A stretch of 64,000 nucleotides of DNA from an uncultured Brachyspira sp. (GTDB lineage: Bacteria > Spirochaetota > Brachyspiria > Brachyspirales > Brachyspiraceae), in contig NZ_CAJTQJ010000003.1 in the NCBI RefSeq assembly GCF_910578695.1, positions 67,150-131,149 of the forward strand. The letters run 5' to 3'. The notes under the pieces were generated by a model that worked only from the letters and a program-made list of their open reading frames with translations, ran no database searches and was not told the origin of the DNA. The stretch's first letter is position 1. Each line of letters starts with the position of its first letter. This document shows positions 1-9,591 of this stretch, one piece after another. A program made the translations under genes and the position numbers.

Positions 1-77
1 AAAACTTTGAACAGGCTTTAAAAATAGATAATAATTATGAAGAAGCTAAAAAAGCATTGGAATCTATTAAAGACTGA
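1..77 (+). CDS. C-terminal end of a TPR protein (partial)
   Basis: Only the last 24 codons are present, entering from the left edge in the frame that starts at base 3 and ending in TGA at 75-77. The residues (FEQALKIDNNYEEAKKALES) have the spacing of a tetratricopeptide helix pair. The partner or function cannot be told from this fragment. Confidence 0.6.
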   Translation, partial: NFEQALKIDNNYEEAKKALESIKD

Positions 78-177
78 TATTTTATTATAAAAAAATGAAT
101 AAAAAACTTTCAATATTAATTAATTTAGTATATTATATATTAAACAATATTTATAAAATAGATATAGGATTGCAACG

Positions 178-1695
178 GTGAATTTTTTTGATTATATAAA
201 ATACAATTTGTTTAATATAAGAACTCCTGAACTAGTAGAAAAGATGCGTATGGAAGAATATTCTGACAGAATATCTAAGCATAAATATAATTTTGTAGAT
301 TTGAAAACTAAAGCTATAACAACTACTTGTGCTAAATTTATATTTGAAATGTATAAAGTTATAGGTCCTTTACTTGGTCCGTTAAAAGAAGAGTTTATAG
401 TAAAAGACGGAAAGCAATTTTCATATTATTTAATAGAAGTTTCTTTTAGCGATGAAATAAAAGAATTATATTCTACTTTAAATAGAGATTATATGTTATC
501 TCAAATACAGGAGGGTAAGAATCCTAATAATGTATTTAATGAGATAAAAAATAATTTTGTAAAGTTTAAAAAATTCATAAGCGGAGAAAGCGGAAAAGAA
601 ATAAATTTAACTTTTAATCTCCTTAAAGATTTTGCTCAGCTATCTAATTTTGATTTTTTTCTTTTTTTAAGGGCATTTTGTCCTTCATTTGTAGACGGAG
701 CATATAGCTCTAATCCTCAGTTTAAGCCTAGTTCTAATATGCAGATAGTTGATGATTTAGTAAAGCTGGATTATGCTGTCAGTTCTATTGTTATAAGAAA
801 AGAATTATTATCTGCTTTAAATATTTTTCAGCAGTATTTAGGAATGCCTGCTATACCTGAAAAGAATATTAAATCATTTTTAGCTAGGGTAAAATATCTG
901 CAGTCTCCTAGTATGATGCATGATATTATAGTTTATCTGCTTAAAGACTTTACTTATAAATGTACTATCAGTCCTTCTAATGTTAATATATTTGTAAATT
1001 ATATAACAGACTTTACAAATAATCTTAAAAAAGATATGGATAGTATAGTTTCTGATATAAAAAGCAGTAAAATTGCAGGTATGAGAAATAAAATGTTTAA
1101 CGGCATAGAAATTATAAAAATGCAGAATGTAAATGAAGAAAAAAATGAACAGCTGGAAAAATTTGACTGTCCTTTATTTACATGCGTAGAACCTCTTCAG
1201 TATATAAAAACATTTATTATAGAAATTTTTGATGTAAATTATAAAGATGCTCTTAATGATATGTTTTTAGGGGCTGAATTCATAGATAAAAATAGAAATT
1301 CTCAAGGATTAGATGCTTTTTATATTTTAAATGATACAAGAGAAGCTATACAAAAATTTGATGCTACTTTAAGTCCTGAATCTGAAAATTTTAAGCGTCT
1401 GAAAACTTGGATTATATCTAAAAATAAAGCAAATGCAAATAAAGACTTGATAGAAACTATGGTTAGTAAAATTGATTCTGAGGGAAGCAAAATTATTCTG
1501 AATGTATATAATTCTGTTATAGATTTAACTACTATAGTAAAAAATATTATTGAAGACTGCAAAAATAATACTAAATTAGAAATCAGCAATTCAAATAAAG
1601 TTCAATATCTGCAGAAATTTAATCTTGATATAGCAAATAATATGCTTGATGATTTTGATAACTTTATTGCCCTTATGAAAAATTTTGTAAGATAG
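178..1695 (+). CDS. Conserved hypothetical protein, 505 aa
   Basis: A long intact frame starting at GTG (178), with only a weak purine stretch (AGGAT) upstream as a ribosome site. No signal peptide or membrane segment is visible; the protein is rich in Lys, Asn and Asp and looks mostly helical and cytoplasmic. I do not recognise a catalytic motif. It may belong to a spirochaete-restricted family such as DUF5312, but that is from memory and weak. The gene lies 29 bp upstream of the flippase-like gene on the same strand, so the two may be cotranscribed. Confidence 0.6.
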   Translation: MNFFDYIKYNLFNIRTPELVEKMRMEEYSDRISKHKYNFVDLKTKAITTTCAKFIFEMYKVIGPLLGPLKEEFIVKDGKQFSYYLIEVSFSDEIKELYSTLNRDYMLSQIQEGKNPNNVFNEIKNNFVKFKKFISGESGKEINLTFNLLKDFAQLSNFDFFLFLRAFCPSFVDGAYSSNPQFKPSSNMQIVDDLVKLDYAVSSIVIRKELLSALNIFQQYLGMPAIPEKNIKSFLARVKYLQSPSMMHDIIVYLLKDFTYKCTISPSNVNIFVNYITDFTNNLKKDMDSIVSDIKSSKIAGMRNKMFNGIEIIKMQNVNEEKNEQLEKFDCPLFTCVEPLQYIKTFIIEIFDVNYKDALNDMFLGAEFIDKNRNSQGLDAFYILNDTREAIQKFDATLSPESENFKRLKTWIISKNKANANKDLIETMVSKIDSEGSKIILNVYNSVIDLTTIVKNIIEDCKNNTKLEISNSNKVQYLQKFNLDIANNMLDDFDNFIALMKNFVR

Positions 1696-1724
1696 AAAAC
1701 ATTTTTTAATTAGGAAAATTATTA

Positions 1725-2756
1725 ATGAATAAAAATTATAAAACTATCATACAAATAGTATTAGGCATAGCCGTAAGCATAATTTGTTTATATTTTGCTT
1801 TCAGAGGAATTAATATAAAAGAATCTATTGAGATAGTAAAAAATATCCATATTCCATATTTCATAATTTCTTTAATATTAAGCGTATTAATAATAGCATT
1901 GAGGGGATTAAGATGGGAATGTTTTATTCCTTTAGAAAAGAATATTAAAAAAAGAACTATAGTTATGGCTGCTTATATAGGATATATGGGAAATAATATA
2001 CTTCCTGCTAAACTTGGAGAGGTGGCAAGGGCTTATATATTAGGTGTTAAAGAAAATGTAAGTAAGTCTGCATTGATAGCTTCTGTTGTTACTGAAAGAC
2101 TTTTCGATGTCATAACAGGAGGAATTATATTAACAGTATCTGTAATATTTATACCTAATTTACCTAAAACAGTTACTTATGCTGCTATTGCTTTATTTAT
2201 TTTATCTATAATTGGTTTTTTAGTATTGATTTTTTTAGTATGGCAGAGAGAATTTGCTCATAAGGTTTTTCATAAAGTTTTTTCAATACTGCCTAAAAAT
2301 ATTGGAAGCAAATTAATAGAGTTTTCATGCAATTTTATAGACGGAATAGGATTTAAAAATGATTCTAAACATATATTTCTAATATTTTTCTATACAGCTT
2401 TATATCTTATAGGGCAGATATTAACAATAGGATTTTTATTAACTGCTTTTAATATAAAAGCTGACCCAATAACAGCATTATTTATTTTTGCTATAGGCGG
2501 ATTTGGTTTTGCAGTGCCTTCTGCACCTTCTGGAATAGGACCTTTTGAATGGGCTATAATTTTCGGACTTTCGCTTATAGGTGTAGATAAAACTATAGCT
2601 GCTCCTTATGCTCTTGTATATCATATTATGGGTATTGTTCCTATAGTAATAATAGGATTTATATTTTTATTTATGCTCGGCATAGACTTAAAATCTGCTG
2701 CATCTGCAAATGCACAAACACAAACAAAAATAAAAGAAGAAAATCCTATAAATTAG
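1725..2756 (+). CDS. YbhN/UPF0104-type lysylphosphatidylglycerol synthase TM-domain (flippase-like) protein
   Basis: 343 aa of integral membrane protein with about eight hydrophobic segments. The pattern R-G-L-R-W near residue 61, then GYMGNNILPAKLGEVARAY around 86-104 and VTERLFDV near 125, is the signature of the LPG_synthase_TM/UPF0104 family. A second conserved loop with PSAPSGIGPFEW lies near 265-276. Family members move or modify lipids or lipid-linked sugars across the membrane; which lipid is unknown here. The C-terminus overlaps the 3' end of rsmG on the other strand by 11 bp (tail to tail). Confidence 0.8.
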   Translation: MNKNYKTIIQIVLGIAVSIICLYFAFRGINIKESIEIVKNIHIPYFIISLILSVLIIALRGLRWECFIPLEKNIKKRTIVMAAYIGYMGNNILPAKLGEVARAYILGVKENVSKSALIASVVTERLFDVITGGIILTVSVIFIPNLPKTVTYAAIALFILSIIGFLVLIFLVWQREFAHKVFHKVFSILPKNIGSKLIEFSCNFIDGIGFKNDSKHIFLIFFYTALYLIGQILTIGFLLTAFNIKADPITALFIFAIGGFGFAVPSAPSGIGPFEWAIIFGLSLIGVDKTIAAPYALVYHIMGIVPIVIIGFIFLFMLGIDLKSAASANAQTQTKIKEENPIN

Positions 2757-3372
2757 ATATTATAACTATATGCCTTTCTTTATCTTCTATCTGTAATTTT
2801 TTTATTTCTATATTATATTTACTTTTTTGAATATTTGCATTTTTAAGTTCTTCTTCTATTTTTTTTATTTTTCCTTTATAGGCTATTAATTTAGAGTCTT
2901 TATTTTTAATCTTATTAAATATTTTTAAAAGCGATGATATATCAGAAAATGCCCTTGATGTGATAGTGTCATATTTTTCTTTTATCTCATAAGCATTAAT
3001 GCATTTTATTTCTATATTATTTAATTGAAGTTTATCTTTTGCCAATCTTAAAAATTCTGCCTTTTTATTTTTGGATTCGCATAAAGTAAATTTCTTATCA
3101 TTAAATACAATAGCAAGAGGTATTGAAGGAAGCCCTGCACCTGAGCCTATATCTATTATATTATCATAAGATGAAAATATTTCCAAAGCAAGAAGACAGT
3201 CTATTATATGAAAATAAAAAAAATCTTCAGTATTTTTAGCCCCTGTAATATTAATATTTTTATTATACTCAATTACAAGAGATGAATATTCAATTAATTT
3301 TTCTTTTTTATTATCATCGATATTTATATGAGAAAAATTGCTGATATTTTCTAATTCTGAATAATAATTCAT
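2746..3372 (-). CDS. rsmG: 16S rRNA (guanine-N7) methyltransferase RsmG
   Basis: 208 aa, the usual length for RsmG/GidB, which methylates G527 of 16S rRNA using S-adenosylmethionine. The SAM-binding motif IIDIGSGAGLPSIPLAI is at about residues 72-88, followed by the acidic LCESKNKKAEFL segment and the ITSRAFSDI segment typical of the family. It is last in a minus-strand run that begins with ispF and starts 4 bp after the stop of the LolA/LolB-like gene. It meets the flippase-like gene tail to tail with an 11-bp overlap. Confidence 0.93.
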   Translation of the reverse strand: MNYYSELENISNFSHINIDDNKKEKLIEYSSLVIEYNKNINITGAKNTEDFFYFHIIDCLLALEIFSSYDNIIDIGSGAGLPSIPLAIVFNDKKFTLCESKNKKAEFLRLAKDKLQLNNIEIKCINAYEIKEKYDTITSRAFSDISSLLKIFNKIKNKDSKLIAYKGKIKKIEEELKNANIQKSKYNIEIKKLQIEDKERHIVIISNL

Positions 3373-3376
3373 AAAA

Positions 3377-4093
3377 TTACCAGCCTAATTTTTTAGCATC
3401 CTGCTTAGCCTTATCTCCTGCAGATACATTTGTAATATTATAACGAAGTTCTCTTTTATCTGTTTTGCTTTTTATTATAAACTCTTTAGGGTATGGTATA
3501 TTATTAACAGTAGTATAAGAGCCCAATTCTATATCAACGACATTATCCAAAAAAGCAGATGAGAAATTTCTTACTCTATATGTAGATGCCGAGAAAATTA
3601 TAGTATCTACTCTGTCATTATATCCTATTTTTAATGTATGCCAATTCTTTCCTAAAGTGATATTGCTGCTAATTATTTTTTTAGATAAGTCTATAAATTT
3701 ATAATCTAATATATCTGCATAAACTTTAGGAAAACGCATAATAGGAGCCTCTAATGCAAATTCATTGAAATTTCTTTTTAAAGGTGCTTCAAGTTCAGGC
3801 AAATCTAATGTAAGATTATTATTATTAACATTAGCATACATTATCATACTTCCTAAAAGTCCATCAACAACATTTATATATTTATTATTGCTGTTTTTAT
3901 AATAGTTAACAAGCATAGGAAGCTGGTCTAAATCATCGCCGCTGTAAAAAGCTCCGCCTGATGAATATACAGAAGTAAACGGAGATTTTGAAAATCTGCT
4001 GAAAGCCTCCTCTATTATTTCTTTTTCATTTTGAGCAAATGCAAAATTATAAATTATTAAAAATATTATAATAAATATATTCTTTTTTATCAT
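3377..4093 (-). CDS. Secreted LolA/LolB-like outer-membrane lipoprotein sorting protein (tentative)
   Basis: 238 aa starting with a signal peptide (MIKKNIFIIIFLIIYNFAFAQ, cleavage after AFA likely). The mature part is beta-rich and ends with a domain (NIPYPKEFIIKSK...ITNVS) resembling the lipoprotein-carrier fold of LolA, LolB or DUF4292 proteins, so a periplasmic role in moving lipoproteins is plausible. The assignment rests on fold-like pattern only. It sits between the secreted TPR protein and rsmG and is probably cotranscribed with them. Confidence 0.45.
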   Translation of the reverse strand: MIKKNIFIIIFLIIYNFAFAQNEKEIIEEAFSRFSKSPFTSVYSSGGAFYSGDDLDQLPMLVNYYKNSNNKYINVVDGLLGSMIMYANVNNNNLTLDLPELEAPLKRNFNEFALEAPIMRFPKVYADILDYKFIDLSKKIISSNITLGKNWHTLKIGYNDRVDTIIFSASTYRVRNFSSAFLDNVVDIELGSYTTVNNIPYPKEFIIKSKTDKRELRYNITNVSAGDKAKQDAKKLGW

Positions 4094-4141
4094 TATTAAT
4101 TAGCCTCTTAAAATAAGTCAAGTATAGAATATAAAACCTAT

Positions 4142-6076
4142 TTATTGTTTATCTGTTAAACTTTCTATTTTATCTTTTATTCTATTTTCATCATAATCAA
4201 ATTCTTTTTTATATGAAGATATTGATTTTCTATAATATTTAAGAGCATTTTTATAATCATTTTTAGCATAATATGCATCTGCAATATGGCTGTATATTTC
4301 AGCTTTAGAATTTTCATCTATATATAAAACAGCTTTTAATAATGTTTTCAAAGCATTATCATAATCGCCTTTCTTATAATAGGCAAAACCTAAAGTATCT
4401 ATATAATGCGGAGAATTAGGCTCTAATTTAACTGCATATTTAGAAAGTTCTATAGCCTTATCCAAGTCTTCTCCTAATGACACTAATGCCCAAGATAAAC
4501 TATTTATATTTTCGGCTGAGTTTGTATTTTGAGAATATTTATAATTGGCATATAATAAAGCTGAATTTGTATTATTTAATGATAATGCTGTCATATAAGG
4601 TATATTTATTCTATAATCATTAGTATTCGATTTATTATTGCTGAAATATTCATAATCTTCATTTAGATATTTATAAGCATTTTCATTATCATTATTAAGT
4701 AATGATGAATATGCTTTCAAATAGCTGTAAGAATATTTTTCTTTTTCATATTTTTCAATTGCCTTTATGGCTAAATAGCTTTCTCCTATATCTGCTGCAG
4801 TTAATACTAATGATACCAATTCATTTTCTTTTATATTTTTATTATCTAAAGCTAAATATTTATTAAGCATTTCTTTTGATGACTGAAAATTATTTTGATT
4901 TTTAAACTCTAAAGCAGCCTGCAGATATAAATTATTAAATTTTCCGCTTTTATCATAGCTAATCAAATTATCAATATGTTTAGGAAGAGCATCTATATTA
5001 TTAATCATAAAGTAAAATGATACTATATCCATTTCTGAATTTATTTTATTTTCATTATTTCCTATTTTGGATACCATTTTATAATATGCTTGTATAATAT
5101 CTAAATCTATTTCTTTTCTTTCCAAATCAGTTTCTATCATATTAAGAGCATTGCTGTATCCTGAAGTTTTAGCCTCTGTAATTATAGATAATATTTTAGG
5201 GGTATTAGGATCTGAAGGATCAATCATATCAAATAATCTTTCATCATTTTTATCTGACATAAAACTTAAATATGCACTTAAAAATAAAGCATCATTTATA
5301 AGTATGCTGTTTGAATAAGCTTCATTATATTTCTCTAAAGCCTGATAGCTTTTTACCATTCCATAAGCTGCACTGTATCTGTCGGCAGGTGATAATTCAA
5401 CATCTTTAAGTTTATTTAATCTGTTAATAGCATTAGAAAATCTGCTTAAATAAAATTCACTCATACCATAATAAAAATTATAATAACTAAGATAATTATT
5501 ATTATTCGCTTTTTTACTTTCATCTGCTTTAGAAAAATAATATACAGCCCTTTCAAGCTCTCTTTTATCATAGAATGTAAAGCCTAATAATATTAAAACA
5601 TCATTATTGGAGCTGTCTATTTCATAAGCAGATTCTAAATAATATCTTGCCTTATCTATATTATTAAGAATAAATATATTTCTTTCAGCAGCTTTTAATA
5701 GTATATCAATATCTTCATTATTATCAATAACTAATTTATCATAAATCTTTGAGCTTTCATAATATTCTCCCAAAGCTTCATAGGTTTCGGATAATGTTAT
5801 ATATATATCCTTATTTTGAATATATTTTAAAACTTCCTGAAGCAGTATTTTAGCACTTTCTAAATCTTTTATATTTTGTTCATTGTAAACTTTATTAGCT
5901 AATGCTCTTTCTTTATAAAATAAAGCTAAACTATAAGCAGCTTTCGCCTCTTCTTCATTTTTTATATATTTTGAATCTTTATATATATCTTCTTCATTTT
6001 TATTGGTTTGAGAAAATACATTAGATATACTAATAATAAAAACTATCAATATGACAGCATACTTTCTAATTAACAT
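4142..6076 (-). CDS. Secreted TPR-repeat protein, 644 aa
   Basis: A Sec signal peptide (hydrophobic residues 6-20, then VFSQ) is followed by many tetratricopeptide repeats along the whole length, clearest around 85-200 and 525-630 (for example SPHYIDTLGFAYYKKGDYDNAL). TPRs form a protein-binding superhelix; the export signal points to a periplasmic or envelope scaffold. It is the first of three closely spaced minus-strand genes (with the LolA/LolB-like gene and rsmG). An outer-membrane assembly role would fit but is an inference. Confidence 0.75.
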   Translation of the reverse strand: MLIRKYAVILIVFIISISNVFSQTNKNEEDIYKDSKYIKNEEEAKAAYSLALFYKERALANKVYNEQNIKDLESAKILLQEVLKYIQNKDIYITLSETYEALGEYYESSKIYDKLVIDNNEDIDILLKAAERNIFILNNIDKARYYLESAYEIDSSNNDVLILLGFTFYDKRELERAVYYFSKADESKKANNNNYLSYYNFYYGMSEFYLSRFSNAINRLNKLKDVELSPADRYSAAYGMVKSYQALEKYNEAYSNSILINDALFLSAYLSFMSDKNDERLFDMIDPSDPNTPKILSIITEAKTSGYSNALNMIETDLERKEIDLDIIQAYYKMVSKIGNNENKINSEMDIVSFYFMINNIDALPKHIDNLISYDKSGKFNNLYLQAALEFKNQNNFQSSKEMLNKYLALDNKNIKENELVSLVLTAADIGESYLAIKAIEKYEKEKYSYSYLKAYSSLLNNDNENAYKYLNEDYEYFSNNKSNTNDYRINIPYMTALSLNNTNSALLYANYKYSQNTNSAENINSLSWALVSLGEDLDKAIELSKYAVKLEPNSPHYIDTLGFAYYKKGDYDNALKTLLKAVLYIDENSKAEIYSHIADAYYAKNDYKNALKYYRKSISSYKKEFDYDENRIKDKIESLTDKQ

Positions 6077-6175
6077 ATTTATTATAACTCCGTAATTTAA
6101 AGTTTACATAATTTTAATATATGTTCGTATTTATATCAATAAAAAAATAATGCTTTATGAAAGAATTGATATATA

Positions 6176-7156
6176 TTAATTAATAGGAATTTCAGATTCT
6201 TTATCAAATGCTTTTTCAAGCAAATCTTCTAATTTTTTATTGGTATAAAAATCTGCTTTAACTTTTGTAACTATTTCCAATGTGTTTTTTCTAGGTATTT
6301 TTACAGTTTCGCCCATAAATATATTATAATTACTTTTCATAAGTTTTATTGTTTCATATCCCATAAGCACTGCCACCAAACAAAAATGTCTGTATCCTAA
6401 AGCTTTTTTATCTATAGACATAATATATTCTACAGAGTATTTAAATTCATTCATAGCAGATTCTATCATTTTTACTAAAATTTCCATAGATTTATCCATA
6501 TAAGCACCATCTTCAAAATAAGGTGCAGGATTTTCATTGTCAAATAAACTTAGGGGCCAGAATACTCTTTTTTCTTTATAATCCAGTTTGGCATCTTTTA
6601 TAATATTAACTTTCTGTAAAAATCTTCCTAAATTTTTAGCTTTTTCTTTATCTAACTCTAAATTATCCAGTATTTTTACAAGTTCTGTAAGATAAAGTCC
6701 CACAGTACCTGCAACATAATAGCAATAATCATCTAAATCTTCAAATGTTGATATAGTATGATCCTGATAATAAATCATACCATAACCCATTTCCCTTAAA
6801 TATGAAATAGATATATTTTTTATGTCTTGTCTGAAAGTGAAAAATGGTTTAAGAACTGTATCTGCATTTTCTATTAAAACTTTATCATTTTCATTTATGC
6901 TGTTTTCTATAAGCACCTTCTTGAAATTTTCAAGATTATCAATATTTTCTGTTTTTAATATATTAATGAAGCCTGTTATTAATGTTTCTTTATCTTGATG
7001 ACTATGCATAGAATCTTCAATAGTATCTATTATTCTTGCAAGTAAATACTGCACTTCTACTTTATTTTTTTTATTTTTATCCAGTAATGGTATAGTTAAA
7101 GCAAAGCTTCTTGAAACTAAATCAAGTAAATATTTCGTATTAATTTTAGATGCCAT
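6176..7156 (-). CDS. Squalene/phytoene synthase family protein (prenyl head-to-head condensation)
   Basis: 326 aa. Both Asp-rich metal sites of trans-isoprenyl diphosphate synthases of the squalene/phytoene class are intact: D44-TIE-D48 in ARIIDTIEDS and D188-AKL-D192 in the FLQKVNIIKD context, which resembles squalene synthase more than phytoene synthase. The expected reaction joins two farnesyl (or geranylgeranyl) diphosphates with Mg2+. Unlike eukaryotic enzymes there is no C-terminal membrane anchor. The gene starts 18 bp after ispF, so precursor supply and condensation are likely coexpressed. No hopanoid or carotenoid genes are in the window, so the end product is unknown. Confidence 0.8.
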   Translation of the reverse strand: MASKINTKYLLDLVSRSFALTIPLLDKNKKNKVEVQYLLARIIDTIEDSMHSHQDKETLITGFINILKTENIDNLENFKKVLIENSINENDKVLIENADTVLKPFFTFRQDIKNISISYLREMGYGMIYYQDHTISTFEDLDDYCYYVAGTVGLYLTELVKILDNLELDKEKAKNLGRFLQKVNIIKDAKLDYKEKRVFWPLSLFDNENPAPYFEDGAYMDKSMEILVKMIESAMNEFKYSVEYIMSIDKKALGYRHFCLVAVLMGYETIKLMKSNYNIFMGETVKIPRKNTLEIVTKVKADFYTNKKLEDLLEKAFDKESEIPIN

Positions 7157-7174
7157 ATATTTTTTCCTAAATTT

Positions 7175-7645
7175 TTATTTTTTTAATAATGATGCACAAT
7201 GAACTGCAATGCCTTCTCCTCTGCCTATAGAATCCATTTTTTCATTAGTTTTAGCTTTTATTGAAATATTTTCTATATCAGTTTTCAAAACTTTGGATAG
7301 ATTTTCTCTCATAGTATCTATATGATTTCTCAATTTTGGCTTTTCTAATATAATTGTTATATCAGTATTAGATATAGAATATTTTTTTTCTTCCATTATG
7401 CATACTGCTTCTTTTAAAAGCTCCATAGAAGAGATATTTTTATACCGCTCATCATTATCAGGAAAATGGCTTCCTATATCCCCAAGTGCTAATGCACCCA
7501 ATATAGAATCTATAAGGGCATGAATAACTGCATCAGCATCAGAATGTCCTTTTAATCCTAATTCATAAGGAATTTCTATGCCTGCCAATATTAGTTTGCG
7601 GTTTTCTGCAAATATATGCGAATCATATCCGTATCCTATTCTCAT
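7175..7645 (-). CDS. ispF: 2-C-methyl-D-erythritol 2,4-cyclodiphosphate synthase
   Basis: 156 aa, full length for IspF, which closes CDP-ME-2-phosphate into MEcPP in the MEP isoprenoid pathway. The zinc ligands D8, H10 (GYGYDSHIF) and H42 are present, as are the GHSDADAVIHALIDSILGAL block and GDIGSHFPD. The C-terminal KAKTNEKMDSIGRGEGI stretch is the usual CDP-binding and trimer region. A near-consensus promoter lies just upstream (7674-7701). It leads the minus-strand run that includes the squalene/phytoene synthase. Confidence 0.96.
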   Translation of the reverse strand: MRIGYGYDSHIFAENRKLILAGIEIPYELGLKGHSDADAVIHALIDSILGALALGDIGSHFPDNDERYKNISSMELLKEAVCIMEEKKYSISNTDITIILEKPKLRNHIDTMRENLSKVLKTDIENISIKAKTNEKMDSIGRGEGIAVHCASLLKK

Positions 7646-7673
7646 TTACTGATATCCTTAATTGTATGTTTAA

Positions 7674-7701
7674 ATTATACTAAAATAAACTATTTTGTCA
7701 A
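7674..7701 (-). promoter_or_regulatory. Sigma-70 promoter for ispF run
   Basis: Read on the minus strand: TTGACA (7701-7696), a 16-bp spacer and TATAAT (7679-7674), about 30 bp before the ispF start. A nearly identical promoter precedes the PflX-like gene at 51728-51755. Confidence 0.8.
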
Positions 7702-7897
7702 ATACATTGCATAGATGTTTAATTAATTAAATCATAACAATATGGAATTAAAAAATAAGTATTATTTGTATTATAAAAAATTATAATATATTATTATTAA
7801 TAGTAAAAAAATCTAAAATTCATATATGTTAGTTGAATGCTTGAAAAAAATATACAATACTAGTAGAAAATATAAAATAAAAAAACGGAGAAAATAA

Positions 7898-9079
7898 ATG
7901 AACAAAATAGGTCTTTTACCAAGAATTATTATAGGTATAATTCTTGGTATATTAGCAGGTATATTTCTTCCTGCACCTGTGGTTAGAATTTTTGTAACTA
8001 TAAGCAGTATATTCAGTTTATTCTTGAATTTCATTATACCGCTTATGATAGTGGCTTTTATAGGATATGGTATTGCAAACCTTACAGAAGGGGCTAGTAA
8101 ATTAATAGGAATTACAGTTGTTATATCTTATAGCTCCACATTACTAGCAGGAAGCATAGCATTTTTAGTAGCTTCAAGTCTTTTTCCTTCTCTTTTAGGT
8201 GCTTCAGCTTTAAGCAGTGTGAAAATTGAATCTGGATTAAGCAGTTATTTTACTATACCTCTTAAGCCTTTATTTGATGTTACATCTGCTGTAGTATTTG
8301 CATTTATTTTGGGTATTGGGATAACAATGCTGAGACCTAAAAAACAAGGAGAGGAATTATTTTCTATAGTAAGAGATTCAGAAGAAGTTATACAGGCAAT
8401 TTTAAAAAATATAATAATACCTATACTTCCTTTGCATATTTTAGGAACTTTTGCTAATTTAGCTTATGCAGGAAGCATACAGCATATACTTGTGATATTC
8501 GGTAAAGTATTTGCTGTTGTTATTACTATTCATATACTTTATATTACAGCTTTATTTATAATAGCTGGTATTATAGGAAAAAAATCACCTATAATGCTTA
8601 TTAAAAATCAGATTCCTCCATACTTTACCGCTGTAGGTACTCAAAGCAGTGCAGCAACTATACCTGTAAGTTTAATAGCAGCAGAAAAAAACGGAGTATC
8701 AGAACAGATTAGAAAATTTGTTATACCTCTTTGTGCTACTATACATTTGGCAGGCTCTATGATAACATTAACTTGCTGTTCTACTGCTGTTATATTAATT
8801 TTAGGACAAACTCCTACTTACAGTTCAATACTTCCTTTCATACTTATGTTAGGCATAGCTATGGTTGCAGCTCCCGGTGCTCCCGGAGGTGCTGTTATGA
8901 GTGCTTTGCCTTTTCTTTATATGATTGGAATAACAGGAGAAGAATTACAAGGCTTGATGATAGCATTATATTTAACTCAGGACTCATTCGGTACTGCTGC
9001 TAATGTATCAGGAGATAATGCTATAGCTGTATTTGTTGATTGGTTCTATCAAACTAAGATTAAAAAAGAAGCTGCATAA
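7898..9079 (+). CDS. Dicarboxylate/amino acid:cation symporter (DAACS family)
   Basis: 393 aa, almost wholly hydrophobic. The re-entrant-loop serine motif SSAATIP is at residues 250-256, the GAPGGA turn near 330, and the substrate/cation motif TAANVSGDNAI near the C-terminus; this order is that of GltP/DctA/SstT transporters. It should couple uptake of glutamate/aspartate, serine/threonine or C4-dicarboxylates to Na+ or H+. Substrate choice cannot be read here. The start ATG has an SD (CGGAGA) 9 bp upstream and a strong terminator follows, so it looks monocistronic. Confidence 0.88.
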   Translation: MNKIGLLPRIIIGIILGILAGIFLPAPVVRIFVTISSIFSLFLNFIIPLMIVAFIGYGIANLTEGASKLIGITVVISYSSTLLAGSIAFLVASSLFPSLLGASALSSVKIESGLSSYFTIPLKPLFDVTSAVVFAFILGIGITMLRPKKQGEELFSIVRDSEEVIQAILKNIIIPILPLHILGTFANLAYAGSIQHILVIFGKVFAVVITIHILYITALFIIAGIIGKKSPIMLIKNQIPPYFTAVGTQSSAATIPVSLIAAEKNGVSEQIRKFVIPLCATIHLAGSMITLTCCSTAVILILGQTPTYSSILPFILMLGIAMVAAPGAPGGAVMSALPFLYMIGITGEELQGLMIALYLTQDSFGTAANVSGDNAIAVFVDWFYQTKIKKEAA

Positions 9080-9106
9080 ATTATTTAATTAAATAAAAAT
9101 AATTAT

Positions 9107-9140
9107 AAAAGGATAGTTCTCACTATAAGGCTATCCTTTT
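9107..9140 (+). terminator. Rho-independent terminator of the symporter gene
   Basis: Perfect 10-bp inverted repeat AAAAGGATAG (9107-9116) and CTATCCTTTT (9131-9140) with a 14-nt loop; the stem ends in the T run. It lies 27 bp after the stop codon. Confidence 0.85.
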
Positions 9141-9591
9141 ATTTTATATATATTATATTTTTTAATCCCGTAATTTATAATTAAAAATATAGTTTTATAA
9201 TAAATGCTTTATTTAATATGATACTCAAACATAAAAAGCATATACGCACAAATTTTTATTAATTTTTTTAATTTATTGAATGCACGCTTAATCTATTATT
9301 AATTAAAAAGTTTCGTTCTGGATGCGGTTATGTGATTATAAAGTTTAATAAAATCTATAATTACAGAAAATATTATAAAAAATATAATGATTATCAATTC
9401 TGAAATAAGCAGTAAATATATAGGGCAGTATTGCAAATATTGTAAAAAATAAATTTTATAATTACTTTTTTTAATTTATTATTTCATCAATTTATTTTAA
9501 TTAATAAATATTGATTTCTAATTTATATTATGATATTATTATTTAAAAGTTTATATATTAAAATAATCAAATAATAAATATAGTAAGAAAT
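9141..9591. other. AT-rich intergenic region, nothing recognised
   Basis: About 450 bp without an open frame or RNA gene that I recognise. It is nearly pure A/T apart from a short mixed stretch around 9310-9340. It separates the symporter terminator from the PstS-like gene and presumably holds that gene's promoter. Confidence 0.5.

Noticed and set aside
1320..1589. 89-codon minus-strand frame inside the 505-aa gene
   Set aside because: Antisense to an intact long gene and without ribosome site.
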